This document shows, one piece after another, positions 33,783 through 43,245 of a DNA stretch of 64,000 bases. The translations under genes were made by a program, and so were the position numbers. A model generated the notes under the pieces. The model did no database searches. It was not told the origin of the DNA and was given only the letters and a program-made list of their open reading frames with translations. This DNA is from Cohnella luojiensis (GTDB lineage: Bacteria; Bacillota; Bacilli; Paenibacillales; Paenibacillaceae). Numbering within the stretch: position 1 is the stretch's first letter; every line of letters begins with the position of its first letter. The stretch covers positions 1-64,000 of the forward strand of contig NZ_SOMN01000033.1 of NCBI RefSeq assembly GCF_004564235.1. Direction: 5' to 3'.

Positions 33783-35193
33783 CGAAATCGTCTCAAGCAT
33801 GGCGAGAACGGTGGAGAATGAAGCGGAACGACTAGGCGCATTAGCCGTCGAAGAGACGGGTTTCGGGCGGACGGCCGACAAGAAAGCAAAAAACCTCTTC
33901 GTAGCAAAAGAAGTTTACGCGGCGATCAAGGATATGAAGACCGTCGGAATCATTCGCAAGGACGATAGCAGGCAAGTGTGGGAAATCGCCCAACCGATGG
34001 GCGTCGTCGCGGCGATCATTCCTTCGACCAATCCGACATCGACGGTGATTTTCAAGTGTATGATCGCCTTGAAATCCCGCAATGCGATCGTAATCAGTCC
34101 GCATCCTTCCGCGCTTCGATGTTCCATGGAATCGGCGACCCTGATGCGTCGTACAGCGGAGCAAGCAGGGGCTCCGGCGGGCCTGATTCACTGTTTGTCT
34201 TCGCCGACTATGGAAGCAAGCCAAGAATTGATGAGGAACAAGCTGACGGATATTATTCTCGCCACGGGCGGCACCGGTATGGTTAAGGCGGCTTATAGCT
34301 CAGGCAAGCCCGCTTACGGAGTCGGGCCGGGCAATGTTCCCGTCTATATTCACAGAAGCGCGAAACTGTCTCAAGCCGTGAGCCAAATCATCCAAAGCAA
34401 AACGTTCGATTATGGTACCATCTGCGCCTCGGAGCAAGCATTGGTCGTGGATGAAGCCGTCAAACCGCAGCTAATCGAGGAATTAAAGCGACAGGGCGGC
34501 TATTTCCTGGATGATGCGGAGACTCGAAGGCTAGCGTCGATTCTGACGGTTGGCAAGGGGATGAATCCGAAAGTCGTAGGAAGATCGCCGCAGGTCATTG
34601 CCAATATGGCGGGAATCGCAATCCCCCACAATACAAGAGTCCTCATAGCCGAGCAGACGTCCGTTGGCATAGAGCATCCATTTTCAGCGGAAAAGTTGTG
34701 TCCCGTCCTTGCTTTCTATACGGTGAAGGATTGGCAGGAGGGATGCGGGCGTTGCATCGAACTGCTAGAGTTGGGCGGAATGGGGCATACGATTGGCATC
34801 CATTGCGAGGACCCCTTGATCATAGAGGCTTTCGGATTAGAGAAGCCGGCCTCCCGGATCATCGTCAACACCGGCACCACATTCGGCGGAATAGGAGCAA
34901 CCACCGGAATTATGCCTTCCATGACGCTAGGCTGCGGTTCATTCGGTGGAAACATTACCTCCGATAACATCGGCCCGCAGCATCTGCTTAATATCAAACG
35001 AGTTGCTTTCGGGCTGCGGGAGATGCCGGCAACCGCCGAGACCTCCGTGACCGACATGCGACAAGTCGAAGATCTTGTAAAGGAACGAATAGAGGAAAGC
35101 CGGCAGCTAACCAGTCTCGTCAAGCTGGGAATAACCCGAGAAGAAGTAACTCGTATCATCCAAACCGTGCTAGCCGAAATGCAGCCCAAATAA
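33676..35193 (+). CDS. eutE: CoA-acylating acetaldehyde dehydrogenase EutE
   Basis: A 505-residue aldehyde dehydrogenase that turns acetaldehyde, CoA and NAD+ into acetyl-CoA inside the microcompartment. The catalytic Cys is in FDYGTICASEQALV (Cys250), and IIPSTNPTSTVIFKCMIALK is the family Rossmann segment. The C-terminal ~45 residues, after a short linker, form amphipathic helices (QVEDLVKERIEESRQL, VTRIIQTVLAEM) resembling encapsulation peptides. AAGGGAGTGAGG precedes the ATG. It overlaps the upstream shell gene and is 13 nt before the next. Confidence 0.94.
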   Translation: MNLDNDLQGIQETRNALREAKLAQKLLEKMTQSQIDEIVSSMARTVENEAERLGALAVEETGFGRTADKKAKNLFVAKEVYAAIKDMKTVGIIRKDDSRQVWEIAQPMGVVAAIIPSTNPTSTVIFKCMIALKSRNAIVISPHPSALRCSMESATLMRRTAEQAGAPAGLIHCLSSPTMEASQELMRNKLTDIILATGGTGMVKAAYSSGKPAYGVGPGNVPVYIHRSAKLSQAVSQIIQSKTFDYGTICASEQALVVDEAVKPQLIEELKRQGGYFLDDAETRRLASILTVGKGMNPKVVGRSPQVIANMAGIAIPHNTRVLIAEQTSVGIEHPFSAEKLCPVLAFYTVKDWQEGCGRCIELLELGGMGHTIGIHCEDPLIIEAFGLEKPASRIIVNTGTTFGGIGATTGIMPSMTLGCGSFGGNITSDNIGPQHLLNIKRVAFGLREMPATAETSVTDMRQVEDLVKERIEESRQLTSLVKLGITREEVTRIIQTVLAEMQPK

Positions 35194-35206
35194 GGAGGAG
35201 TTCTAA

Positions 35207-35497
35207 ATGGCAGGAGAATTGACAGCGCTCGGAATGATTGAAACGAAAGGCTTGGTCGGCTCGATAGAAGCCGCAGACGCGATGGTTAAGGCGGCAAACG
35301 TGAAGCTGATAGGGAAAGTACACGTGGGAGGAGGACTCGTTACCGTGATGGTGCGCGGGGATGTCGGCGCCGTGAAAGCCGCGACGGACGCGGGAGCGGC
35401 GGCCGCCGAGAAAATCGGCGAGCTCGTATCGGTCCATGTCATTCCTCGCCCGCACTCGGACATTGAATTCATTCTTCCAAAGCTTGAAGAAGGATAA
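35207..35497 (+). CDS. eutM: EutM-like hexameric BMC shell protein
   Basis: A 96-residue canonical BMC-H protein: [27 protein letters not shown] at its start (quoted in part), the pore-region [23 protein letters not shown] block and the C-terminal [15 protein letters not shown]. Standard length for PduA/EutM. GGAGGAG precedes the ATG. It forms the main facet tiles of the shell and lies between eutE and the phosphotransacylase gene. Confidence 0.93.
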   Translation: MAGELTALGMIETKGLVGSIEAADAMVKAANVKLIGKVHVGGGLVTVMVRGDVGAVKAATDAGAAAAEKIGELVSVHVIPRPHSDIEFILPKLEEG

Positions 35498-35505
35498 ACC
35501 GAACG

Positions 35506-36321
35506 ATGGCTCTATTAACGGAATCAAGTCTGCGTTCCATGCTTGGTAAGGGTCTCCCTAATCCGTTTCCGATTCGGGATGGAGATAAGCTGACGCCCGC
35601 GGCTTCGGATTTCTTGAGGGAACGGAGCATTGCTCTTCAGAGAATCGCGGAGCTTCCGAACAGCATACCGAGCGATATCGATTCGGGCTATCCTTCTATT
35701 CCCGTCGGCGTATCCAACCTGCATGTCCATCTGAGTCCAGAGCATGTGGAAGCTTTGTTCGGAGCCGGATACCGGTTGAAGCCGTTACGCGAGCTGTCCC
35801 AGAAAGGGGAGTATGCGGCTCATGAAACCGTCACGCTGATCGGACCGAAAGGGAGCATCCCTAATACGCGCATACTCGGTCCTTCCCGTGGAGCGACGCA
35901 GGTTGAAATCTCGCGTTCGGACGGCTTTAGGCTTGGGGTGTCCCCTTCCCTCAGACTGTCCGGCGATATTCAAGGAACGCCCGGTATTCAATTAAACGGA
36001 CCTGCGGGGAACATCATGCTGCAGGAAGGGTTGATCGCAGCCAGGAATCACGTCCATCTCTCGCCTGAAGATGCAAGGAAACTTGGAGTAGAGCAAGGTA
36101 ACCGGCTAATCCTTCAGACGTTAGGCGATCGACCGGTCATTTTCCCGGACGTCATCGCCAGAATAAGTTCTCACTACTCGCTGGACTTTCACGTCGATCT
36201 CGATGAGGCCAATGCGGCTTTCCTTGACACGGGCGACACGGTGCAACTGGTCGGGAAAAACGGACAGTTATCAAAATTCGTCAAAGGGGGGCAGAGGCGA
36301 GCATGGAAATCAAGCCGATGA
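35506..36321 (+). CDS. pduL: PduL-type phosphate propanoyl/acetyltransferase
   Basis: A 271-residue PduL-family enzyme that converts acetyl-CoA and phosphate to acetyl phosphate and recycles CoA within the shell. Its two zinc-binding His motifs are SNLHVHLSPEH and ARNHVHLSPEDA, one per half-barrel. The first ~60 residues are an extension: a helix LLTESSLRSMLGKG and a LTPAASDFLRER segment that may target the enzyme to the shell or be an added domain, as seen in some clostridial EUT loci. It overlaps the next gene by 19 nt. Confidence 0.9.
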   Translation: MALLTESSLRSMLGKGLPNPFPIRDGDKLTPAASDFLRERSIALQRIAELPNSIPSDIDSGYPSIPVGVSNLHVHLSPEHVEALFGAGYRLKPLRELSQKGEYAAHETVTLIGPKGSIPNTRILGPSRGATQVEISRSDGFRLGVSPSLRLSGDIQGTPGIQLNGPAGNIMLQEGLIAARNHVHLSPEDARKLGVEQGNRLILQTLGDRPVIFPDVIARISSHYSLDFHVDLDEANAAFLDTGDTVQLVGKNGQLSKFVKGGQRRAWKSSR

Positions 36322-37148
36322 TTGAATCTATCGTTCGCGAGCTGCTCGAAGCCTGGCGAAAGGATACCGTTCAACCGCCCAAGGTGCTTTTCGTTTTTTG
36401 CGACAGCACCGCACATGAAGCTTACTCGGACCATTTTATCCACCTGCAGAATCATGGAGTGTGCCACGACATTCTGTTCCTGGACGGCGAAACCTCCGCG
36501 TGGCTCGGTATGAACAAGCTCGAATGCGGCGGAGCGGGCCGGGTTCTCACGGCAGACGAATATGCTCCGGCGCCGATTGAAGTTCCGCGGGATTATGAAG
36601 GAATTATTATCCCGGAGATCGATCTGGATAGCGCGGCAAGGGTGGCCTTGGGCATGAAAGGGACGATCAAGTCGGAAATCATTTTCTCCGCGATTGTGCA
36701 AGGCAAATTCGTGCTCGTCGGGGAAGACAGCTCCGGCTTGAAGCGGGCGGACAGGAGAACTCTTAAGACATTGACGCTTCCGAAGCCGTACAATAACCTC
36801 TTCGCGTATTACAAGCACGAGCTGCAGATGTTGGGGATAGAGTTCGGCCCGCAGAAACGGTTGGCCGAGCTTGCCGTCGGCAAATGCGGCAAGGAATCGA
36901 CGCGAACAGGCGCATCTAAAACGCCAGAAACTCCGGAAACGCAGGAAACGCCAGCAAAGACGCAAGAAACCGGCAACGAACCGAAGAAATTCGAAGGCAA
37001 GCTGGTAACCGCGGGATGGGTTCAAACGCAAGTAAATGCTGCTAACATCAGCAAGCTGGTCATTAAACGGACAACGATCGTTTCCCCTCTGGCCAAAGAC
37101 GTTTTGAAGGATCATAAGATCGTTATCCAGTACTCCGACGAAGGGTGA
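36303..37148 (+). CDS. Uncharacterised Rossmann-like eut-operon protein with TPET linker
   Basis: A 281-residue protein. Residues 1-21 form an amphipathic helix (MEIKPMIESIVRELLEAW) like an encapsulation peptide. Residues about 25-200 look like a flavoprotein- or dehydratase-reactivase-type Rossmann domain (PKVLFVFCDSTAHEAY, YEGIIIPEIDLD, IFSAIVQGKFVLVGED). A low-complexity Thr/Pro/Glu linker (about 203-228) follows, then a C-terminal domain (AGWVQTQVNAANISKL...TIVSPLAKD). I do not know a proven function. Related genes occur in firmicute eut operons between pduL and eutN; flavin or cofactor handling inside the shell is a guess. Confidence 0.6.
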   Translation: MEIKPMIESIVRELLEAWRKDTVQPPKVLFVFCDSTAHEAYSDHFIHLQNHGVCHDILFLDGETSAWLGMNKLECGGAGRVLTADEYAPAPIEVPRDYEGIIIPEIDLDSAARVALGMKGTIKSEIIFSAIVQGKFVLVGEDSSGLKRADRRTLKTLTLPKPYNNLFAYYKHELQMLGIEFGPQKRLAELAVGKCGKESTRTGASKTPETPETQETPAKTQETGNEPKKFEGKLVTAGWVQTQVNAANISKLVIKRTTIVSPLAKDVLKDHKIVIQYSDEG

Positions 37149-37155
37149 GGTTCGC

Positions 37156-37440
37156 ATGTTTCTGGGAAAAGTCGTCGGCAGCGTGTGGGCCACTCAGAAA
37201 GAGGACGGCATGGACAATCTCAAGCTGATGGTAATCCAGCCTATCGATTTTAGAGGCAATGAAGCCGGACAGCAAGTCATTGCGGCGGATCGAATCGGCG
37301 CGGGCGTCGGAGAGAACGTCATCGTATCGAGGGGAAGTCCCGCAAGAATATTGTTCAGCGGCAGAACGGTGCCAGTCGACGCCATGATCGTCGGCATCGT
37401 GGATAGCTTCGACGTTACGGAAGCAGGCAAGGAGGAGTAG
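37156..37440 (+). CDS. eutN: EutN/CcmL pentameric shell vertex protein
   Basis: A 94-residue EutN/CcmL protein that caps the vertices of the icosahedral shell. It starts with the family text MFLGKVVGSVWATQK and continues LMVIQPIDFRGNEAGQQVIAADRIGAGVGENV, then SGRTVPVDAMIVGIVDSFD at the C-terminus (all cited in part). It lies 7 nt after the preceding gene and 2 nt before the EutS-like gene. Confidence 0.93.
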   Translation: MFLGKVVGSVWATQKEDGMDNLKLMVIQPIDFRGNEAGQQVIAADRIGAGVGENVIVSRGSPARILFSGRTVPVDAMIVGIVDSFDVTEAGKEE

Positions 37441-37442
37441 GT

Positions 37443-37790
37443 ATGGAACAACAGCAGCCTAAGCAGCGAGTCATCCAGGAATACGTTCCCGGAAAGCAGC
37501 TGACGCTTTGCCATGTCATAGCCAACCCGGATCCGATCCTATACTCGAAGCTTGGGATAGAAGAGAAGAACGCGATCGGAATCTTGACGCTTACGCCGAC
37601 GGAAACGGCCATTATAGCGGCGGATGTCGCGACGAAAGCAGCCAATGTGGGAATCGGTTATTTGGACCGGTTCACGGGTTCTTTGGTCATAACGGGCGAG
37701 GTTTCCGCGGTGGAGATGGCGATGAGCGCAGTGAACTCGTTCCTGCAGGATAAGCTTCAATTTTCCATAGCCCCCCTTACGAGGTCATAG
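37443..37790 (+). CDS. eutS: EutS-like circularly permuted BMC shell protein
   Basis: A 115-residue shell protein with the EutS/PduU start RVIQEYVPGKQLTLCHVIANP, in which the BMC fold is circularly permuted and an N-terminal barrel plugs the pore. The BMC part reads AIGILTLTPTETAIIAADVA and ...GSLVITGEVSAVEMAMSAV. AAGGAGG precedes the ATG. It is a minor shell component, often bending sheets at edges. Confidence 0.92.
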   Translation: MEQQQPKQRVIQEYVPGKQLTLCHVIANPDPILYSKLGIEEKNAIGILTLTPTETAIIAADVATKAANVGIGYLDRFTGSLVITGEVSAVEMAMSAVNSFLQDKLQFSIAPLTRS

Positions 37791-37793
37791 AGG

Positions 37794-38237
37794 ATGAGAA
37801 GAGTTATGATCATCGGGATGATCGGCTCGGGCAAGTCCTCCTTGATTAAAGCTTTAACGGATGATGCCAAGCAGGTAACGAAGACCCAGAGTCTGGTTTA
37901 TCTCAATGGGTTAATCGATACGCCGGGGGAATATGCGGAAAATCCGTTATTTTACCGCTCGCTCATGGCGACCTCCCATCAGGCTGCGGCTGTTCTGCTC
38001 GTGCAGGATGCGACTCGGGATAGGTGCGGCTTTCCGCCTGGTTTTGCCCAAGGCTTCCCTATACCGGCCGTTGGCGCCATCACCAAGGCCGACCATCCGA
38101 GCGCGAATGCGGATCGCGCGCTTCAACTTCTCAGGCAGGTGTTGCACGCAAGCGAAATCATACTCACCTCTTCTCATGCAAACATTGGAATCGACGAACT
38201 GCGCGCGCTTCTTGAACGGTTCACGCAAAATAAGTAA
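37794..38237 (+). CDS. eutP: EutP/PduV family P-loop GTPase-like protein
   Basis: A 147-residue P-loop protein: Walker A GMIGSGKSSLI near residue 8, the switch-II-like IDTPGEYAENP and a TKAD base-specificity motif near residue 103. EutP of Salmonella has been reported to act as an acetate kinase or small GTPase; its role in Firmicutes is unclear. It ends the structural half of the operon. A 91-bp gap without a visible terminator leads to eutW. Confidence 0.88.
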   Translation: MRRVMIIGMIGSGKSSLIKALTDDAKQVTKTQSLVYLNGLIDTPGEYAENPLFYRSLMATSHQAAAVLLVQDATRDRCGFPPGFAQGFPIPAVGAITKADHPSANADRALQLLRQVLHASEIILTSSHANIGIDELRALLERFTQNK

Positions 38238-38328
38238 CGATCCGACAGCTTGATCCGACAACGAACAAGCTAGGGATATGTCAGAATAGAATCGATCAGA
38301 GCAAATCCAAGGCGATGAGGGATTTTCC

Positions 38329-39771
38329 ATGTTATCGATCAGCGAACTTTGTCTCGAACAGACCGTGCTTAGCGGGCGCGATGCCGAAACGATCAAAGAT
38401 TTGGCTCGTCATTTGCAATTGATCGCAGACGTTTCCCAAGCGGATGTGTTCATCGATTGTCCCTTGTCGGACAAAAGTTCCGCGCTCGTAGTTGCCCAAG
38501 CTCATCCCGCCACCGCTTCCTCCCTTTACCAAACTTCCGTCATCGGCCAACGGGCCTACGCTCACAATGAACCTGCCGTTATGTTTTGCCTGCTTTCCGG
38601 ACAATCCGTCATCGGCTCCCGAGGTATTTCCCAAGAGCATATCGCCATGCAACAGAACGTGTCGCCAATCTTGGGGCAGGAAGGTCAAATCATCGGCGCG
38701 CTCATCATGGAAACGGATATTTCCGAGAAGATCGAGCAAGAAAGAAACGTCGAACGGCTGATGGAAACGACGGAGCAGCTAAGCGAGACTTTGCTCGCGA
38801 TAGCCATGTCCGAAGGTAAAGTACAATCCCTTATGGTTGAAGGAATCATCCTATTCGACGATCGGGAACGCATCACTTACATGAATCCGCGGGCAAGAAC
38901 CCTGCTTCAAGGAACGGGCTATTCGGACGTTTTGGAAGGACAGGAGATCACGCGTCTTTTCTTCGATCGGGTTCAGTGGAGCAGCTTGTTCGTACCCACC
39001 GGGATCTTGTGCAAAGAACTGCAAATCGGGAAAATCGCGTTCGAGCTCAAGGCGGTATCCATCTATAGGGGCGATCGCACGGTAGGGGGGCTCATGCTCA
39101 TTCGCGACATCTCGGACTTGAAGGAAAAAGAAAAGCAGCTGACGATACAATCCGCCGTTATAAAGGAAATCCATCATCGAGTGAAAAATAATTTGCAAAC
39201 CGTGTCCAGCCTGCTCCGCCTTCAGATGCGAAGAACGAAGCAGGAGGAAGTCGCGAAGGTTTATCGGGACAGCATCAATCGAATCCATAGCATTGCCGTC
39301 ATTCATGAGATGCTGGCTTATGAAGGCATTGAAACGATACACTTCAACGACGTGGTCGACCGCATCGCGAAAAACATTATTTCCTCGTCCGCGAAACCCG
39401 AACAATCGATTCGCTTTCGCATAGCAGGCAACGAGCTGTTCTTGCCATCGGACATGGCGACGACGTTGGCGCTCGCCGTTAACGAGCTCGTGCAAAATTG
39501 CGTGCTGCATGCCTTCGCGGATAGACGGAAGGGGGAGATCGAGATCACGATCCGATCGGACGGGCTTACAACAAGCCTTCAAGTATCCGATAACGGCGGC
39601 GGATTAATCTCACATGAACGCGCAGACGTAAAAAACCATCTGGGACTCAAGATCGCGGAGACTTTAGTCGAAGAGAACCTCGGAGGAACCATCCGACTAT
39701 CCTCCGACGATAAAGGAACGAATGTCGTTATCGCGTTTCCTGCTATACCTCATCCGGCTGAAGGAGGCTGA
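38329..39771 (+). CDS. eutW: EutW-like sensor histidine kinase (HisKA_2)
   Basis: A 480-residue cytoplasmic kinase without membrane segments. Residues about 1-135 form an N-terminal sensory region, residues about 150-265 contain a PAS-like domain (GIILFDDRERITYMNPRARTLL, cited in part) and the dimerisation/phosphorylation motif is KEIHHRVKNNLQTVSSLLR near residue 279. The GHKL ATPase has an N-box (LAVNELVQNCVLHAF) and G-box (NGGG). In Enterococcus, EutW senses ethanolamine and phosphorylates EutV. The eutV gene follows after 6 nt. Confidence 0.92.
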   Translation: MLSISELCLEQTVLSGRDAETIKDLARHLQLIADVSQADVFIDCPLSDKSSALVVAQAHPATASSLYQTSVIGQRAYAHNEPAVMFCLLSGQSVIGSRGISQEHIAMQQNVSPILGQEGQIIGALIMETDISEKIEQERNVERLMETTEQLSETLLAIAMSEGKVQSLMVEGIILFDDRERITYMNPRARTLLQGTGYSDVLEGQEITRLFFDRVQWSSLFVPTGILCKELQIGKIAFELKAVSIYRGDRTVGGLMLIRDISDLKEKEKQLTIQSAVIKEIHHRVKNNLQTVSSLLRLQMRRTKQEEVAKVYRDSINRIHSIAVIHEMLAYEGIETIHFNDVVDRIAKNIISSSAKPEQSIRFRIAGNELFLPSDMATTLALAVNELVQNCVLHAFADRRKGEIEITIRSDGLTTSLQVSDNGGGLISHERADVKNHLGLKIAETLVEENLGGTIRLSSDDKGTNVVIAFPAIPHPAEGG

Positions 39772-39777
39772 GCTCCC

Positions 39778-40377
39778 TTGAAACCTTCCATTGTGGTCGT
39801 AGACGACGATCCGATCATTCGGATGGACATTCGCGAAATGCTCGAGGAACATGGCTATTCGGTAACAGGAGAGGCCAAGAACGGCCAGGAAGCGATAGAG
39901 ATTACGGTTAAGCTGAAGCCGGATTTAGTCATCATGGACATGAAAATGCCGATCATGGGCGGCATTAAAGCCGCCAGGTTAATCCGCAAGCTGCAGAATT
40001 CCGCGGTGCTCATACTGACCGCTTACAGCCAGAAGGATCTGGTTCAGGAAGCTCGGGAAGCAGGGGTTACCGCTTATTTAGTAAAGCCCGTATCGGAGGA
40101 AAACTTGCTCCCCGCGGTCGAGATCGCGTTAAGTCAGAAGGAGCAGATGGACACGTTGAAGGAAGCCCTCAAGGAGCTCGAGCAATCGATCGAGGGCCGG
40201 AAGATCATTGAAAAAGCGAAAGGCATCGTCATGCGGGCTTATTCGGTAGACGAGGAAGAGGCGTTCCGTAGAATGCGGGCGGCTAGTATGGAAAGCCGTA
40301 TTTCTCTGAGCAAACTGGCGGAATGCATTCTGGAAGGGCGCGCGGAACGGATATTCGGGATGGCGCGGAAGGGGTGA
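39778..40377 (+). CDS. eutV: EutV-like response regulator with ANTAR RNA-binding domain
   Basis: A 199-residue antiterminator. It starts at TTG 39778 behind GGAGG. The receiver domain shows VVDDDPI, the phospho-Asp in VIMDMKMP (near residue 56) and the Lys in YLVKPVSEE. The C-terminal ANTAR domain (about residues 125-190) has the coiled coil and the KAKGIVMRAYSVDEEEAFRRM motif. Known EutV binds paired hexaloop hairpins and prevents terminator formation. The leader at 32599-32656 is its obvious target. Confidence 0.94.
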   Translation: MKPSIVVVDDDPIIRMDIREMLEEHGYSVTGEAKNGQEAIEITVKLKPDLVIMDMKMPIMGGIKAARLIRKLQNSAVLILTAYSQKDLVQEAREAGVTAYLVKPVSEENLLPAVEIALSQKEQMDTLKEALKELEQSIEGRKIIEKAKGIVMRAYSVDEEEAFRRMRAASMESRISLSKLAECILEGRAERIFGMARKG

Positions 40378-40384
40378 GAACGAT

Positions 40385-41893
40385 ATGGACCCTTCGTGGA
40401 TTACGAGTACGGGAATCGATATCGGCACGAGCACGACGAAGATGATCGTGAGCCGTTTGAAGCTCGCTCGTACGTCGAGTGCCTTGAGCTTGCCCCGGTA
40501 CGAAATTGCCGAACGTCAGCTTCTGTACGCAAGCGCTATCTACAATACCCCACTAAAGGGCGATGATGAAATCGACGCGGTCCGGCTTTGGGATATCGTG
40601 TCGGATGAATTCGGGAAGGCAGGTATAAGCAAGGGCGATTTGAAGACGGGAGCAGTCATCATTACCGGGGAGACGGCCACGAAAGCGAATGCGGGTAAAA
40701 TCGTCCATCTTCTTGCCGATCGATCCGGGGATTTCGTCGTGGCGACGGCGGGCGCGGATCTCGAAGCCCTTCTAGCCGGCAAAGGAGCCGGGGCTGATCG
40801 TCGTTCCAACGGAACGAAAGGCGCGGTCGCGAATATCGATATCGGTGGAGGAACGGCGAATGCAGCTATCTTCCAGCGCGGGAAGCCGATAGGCACAGTT
40901 ACTTTCCGTGTAGGAGGCAGATTGATCCGGATCGACGGAAACGGAACGATACTGCAGGTTTCCTCTTCGCTCCGTCCATGGCTTGAGGCGAGTGGATACA
41001 GGCTCGAAGAAGGCATGTCGATTACATACGTCGATCTGAAGAAAATCTGCCAATCCCTATGCCGAACGATGCTCGATTATATGTCGGGTATCGCAATTCC
41101 CAGTAAAGATGAGACCGTTCGCGCTTTGCTCTTAGGTAAGCCCCTGCTTGAAGTCCCTCGCCTGGAAGAGTGTATGGTTTCGGGAGGAATCGGAAGGCTC
41201 ATGAACGAAAGGGCACCGCTTACTCTATCGGAAACGGCGATTCATAACGACATTGGACCGCTACTTGCGCACGCGTTGAAGGAAGCACTCGCGAATTACC
41301 CATTCCGTTGGGTGAAAGCCGACGAGACGGTCAGGGCGACCGTTATCGGGGCGGGTACGCAAAGCATGATCATCAGCGGAGCAACCGTCCACTTGGATCC
41401 TAAGCTGCTGCCCCTGCGAAATTTGCCGGTCTTGAAGCTTGAGATAACGCAGAATTTACTGGATCATCCCGTAAATCTCGAGGATTTTTTCGCGGAAACG
41501 ATGCGCTCCGGCGCCAATCTTTACGATACGGAAGCTTCGCCGCCCTTCGCACTGGCTCTATCGGGCATGCCTATTCTTGGCTACTCCTCTCTTCAACTCA
41601 TTTCCGAATACATCGTGTTATCCTTCTCCCGATATTTTCCGGAGTGCGGGGTCATTGCCGTCATTTGCGAGAGCGATTTTGCGCAGGCATTAGGTCAAGC
41701 ATTACAAAGACGTATCGGTCCGCGGAAAAAAGTCATATGCATCGATCAGGTTCGGGTAGAGCATGGAGATTATATCGATATGGGAGAGCCGATCTCGGGG
41801 ATCATGATCCCCGTCGTCGTTAAGACGCTGGCGTTTCAGAGTCGAGTGGAGGTGACGGGCAGTTTTGAACCTGACGACGAGGGTACTCGGTAA
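40385..41893 (+). CDS. eutA: Ethanolamine ammonia-lyase reactivase EutA
   Basis: A 502-residue ASKHA-fold ATPase that exchanges damaged cobalamin on ethanolamine ammonia-lyase. The phosphate-1 motif is GIDIGTSTTKMIVSRL at the start, a second ATP motif is NIDIGGGTANAAIF near residue 155, and VSGGIGRL occurs in the second half. Length matches EutA. Its 3' end overlaps eutB by 29 bp, fitting tight coupling of the reactivase with its target enzyme. Confidence 0.93.
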   Translation: MDPSWITSTGIDIGTSTTKMIVSRLKLARTSSALSLPRYEIAERQLLYASAIYNTPLKGDDEIDAVRLWDIVSDEFGKAGISKGDLKTGAVIITGETATKANAGKIVHLLADRSGDFVVATAGADLEALLAGKGAGADRRSNGTKGAVANIDIGGGTANAAIFQRGKPIGTVTFRVGGRLIRIDGNGTILQVSSSLRPWLEASGYRLEEGMSITYVDLKKICQSLCRTMLDYMSGIAIPSKDETVRALLLGKPLLEVPRLEECMVSGGIGRLMNERAPLTLSETAIHNDIGPLLAHALKEALANYPFRWVKADETVRATVIGAGTQSMIISGATVHLDPKLLPLRNLPVLKLEITQNLLDHPVNLEDFFAETMRSGANLYDTEASPPFALALSGMPILGYSSLQLISEYIVLSFSRYFPECGVIAVICESDFAQALGQALQRRIGPRKKVICIDQVRVEHGDYIDMGEPISGIMIPVVVKTLAFQSRVEVTGSFEPDDEGTR

Positions 41894-43226
41894 AACTTAT
41901 CAATTCCTAAATTTAAAAGAAGTAATGGCTAAGGCGAACGAGGAAAAATCGGGGGATCAGTTAGCGGGAATCGCCGCCGAAGACGCGAAGGAACGGATGG
42001 CGGCCAAGCTTATCCTCTCGGATCTCACGCTAGCCGATATTCGCGATCATCCTTTGCTGCCTCCCGAAACCGATGAGGTGTCCAGGGTAATCGAAGACGC
42101 GGTCAACGAGAAAATATTCACCGAAATCCGGAATTGGTCGATCGCCGAGCTGCGGGAATATATTCTCGGGCAGCAAACGGGAAACGATCAGATTCGCCGG
42201 ATTTCAAGAGGGTTAACGAGCGAGATGGTCGCGGCGGTGACGAAGCTGATGAGCAACCTTGATCTGGTGCAGGCCGCATCGAAGATCGAAGTGACTACCC
42301 ATTGCAACATTACGATCGGTCAAAGAGGCGTTCTGTCCGGACGCGCCCAACCGAACCACCCGACGGACAGCATTCCGGGCATGAAGGCGGCATTGTACGA
42401 AGCGCTGAGTTACGGGATCGGGGATGCGGTGATCGGGATAAATCCCGTTATCGATTCCGCGGACAGCGTGAAGAATATCTTGCTCGCTACGAAAGAGGTT
42501 ATGGAGAAGTGGAACATTCCTACTCAAAACTGCGTGCTTGCGCATATCAAAACGCAGATGAAAGCCATCCGCCAAGGAGCGCCCGCGGACATGGTATTCC
42601 AAAGCTTGGCGGGGACGGAAGCCGGCAACAAAGCATTCGGAATCGATGTGGCGTTGCTAGATGAAGCAAACGACTTGGTGCGGCGAGAAGGAACGGGGAC
42701 CGGACCGAATTTGTGGTATTTCGAAACCGGCCAAGGCTCTGAATTGTCGGCGGAAGCGCACCACGGTATCGATCAGGTGACTCTAGAAGCCCGCTGCTAT
42801 GGGCTTGCCAGGAAATATAAGCCTTTTATCGTGAATACGGTCGTCGGGTTTATCGGTCCCGAGTACTTGTACGACAGCAAGCAAGTGATCCGCGCGGGTT
42901 TGGAAGATCATTTCATGGGCAAGCTGCAGCAGCTTCCGATGGGCGTTGACGTTTGTTATACGAACCATATGAAAGCGGATCAGAACGACATGGATAATCT
43001 AGCCGTCCTTCTCTCGGCCGCGGGAGTCAATTACCTTATCGGCGTTGCGATGGCGGACGATTGCATGCTGAACTACCAGTCCACGAGCTATCACGACATT
43101 GCCACCCTTCGCGAGACGATGCGGCTGAGACCTGCTACGGAATTCGAGATTTGGTTGAATCGCATGGGAATTATGGAGAACGGCAGGCTAACGCCAATGG
43201 CAGGCGACCCGACCATGTTCATGTAA
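41865..43226 (+). CDS. eutB: Ethanolamine ammonia-lyase large subunit EutB
   Basis: A 453-residue catalytic subunit of the adenosylcobalamin-dependent lyase that cleaves ethanolamine to acetaldehyde and ammonia. It starts at TTG 41865 with GGAGGTGA upstream. The N-terminal LGKTYQFLNLKEVMAKANEE and the barrel segments CNITIGQRGVLSGRAQPNHP, LWYFETGQGSELSAEAHHG and PMGVDVCYTNHMKADQND are nearly invariant in EutB. Length is full. eutC follows after 19 nt. Confidence 0.96.
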   Translation: MNLTTRVLGKTYQFLNLKEVMAKANEEKSGDQLAGIAAEDAKERMAAKLILSDLTLADIRDHPLLPPETDEVSRVIEDAVNEKIFTEIRNWSIAELREYILGQQTGNDQIRRISRGLTSEMVAAVTKLMSNLDLVQAASKIEVTTHCNITIGQRGVLSGRAQPNHPTDSIPGMKAALYEALSYGIGDAVIGINPVIDSADSVKNILLATKEVMEKWNIPTQNCVLAHIKTQMKAIRQGAPADMVFQSLAGTEAGNKAFGIDVALLDEANDLVRREGTGTGPNLWYFETGQGSELSAEAHHGIDQVTLEARCYGLARKYKPFIVNTVVGFIGPEYLYDSKQVIRAGLEDHFMGKLQQLPMGVDVCYTNHMKADQNDMDNLAVLLSAAGVNYLIGVAMADDCMLNYQSTSYHDIATLRETMRLRPATEFEIWLNRMGIMENGRLTPMAGDPTMFM

Positions 43227-43245
43227 AGGAAGGAAGTGACGGCAG

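Noticed and set aside
36189..37193. 334-codon minus-strand open frame opposite the eut genes
   Set aside because: It is antisense to pduL, the Rossmann-like gene and eutN, which all have family support; its composition is that of a shadow frame.
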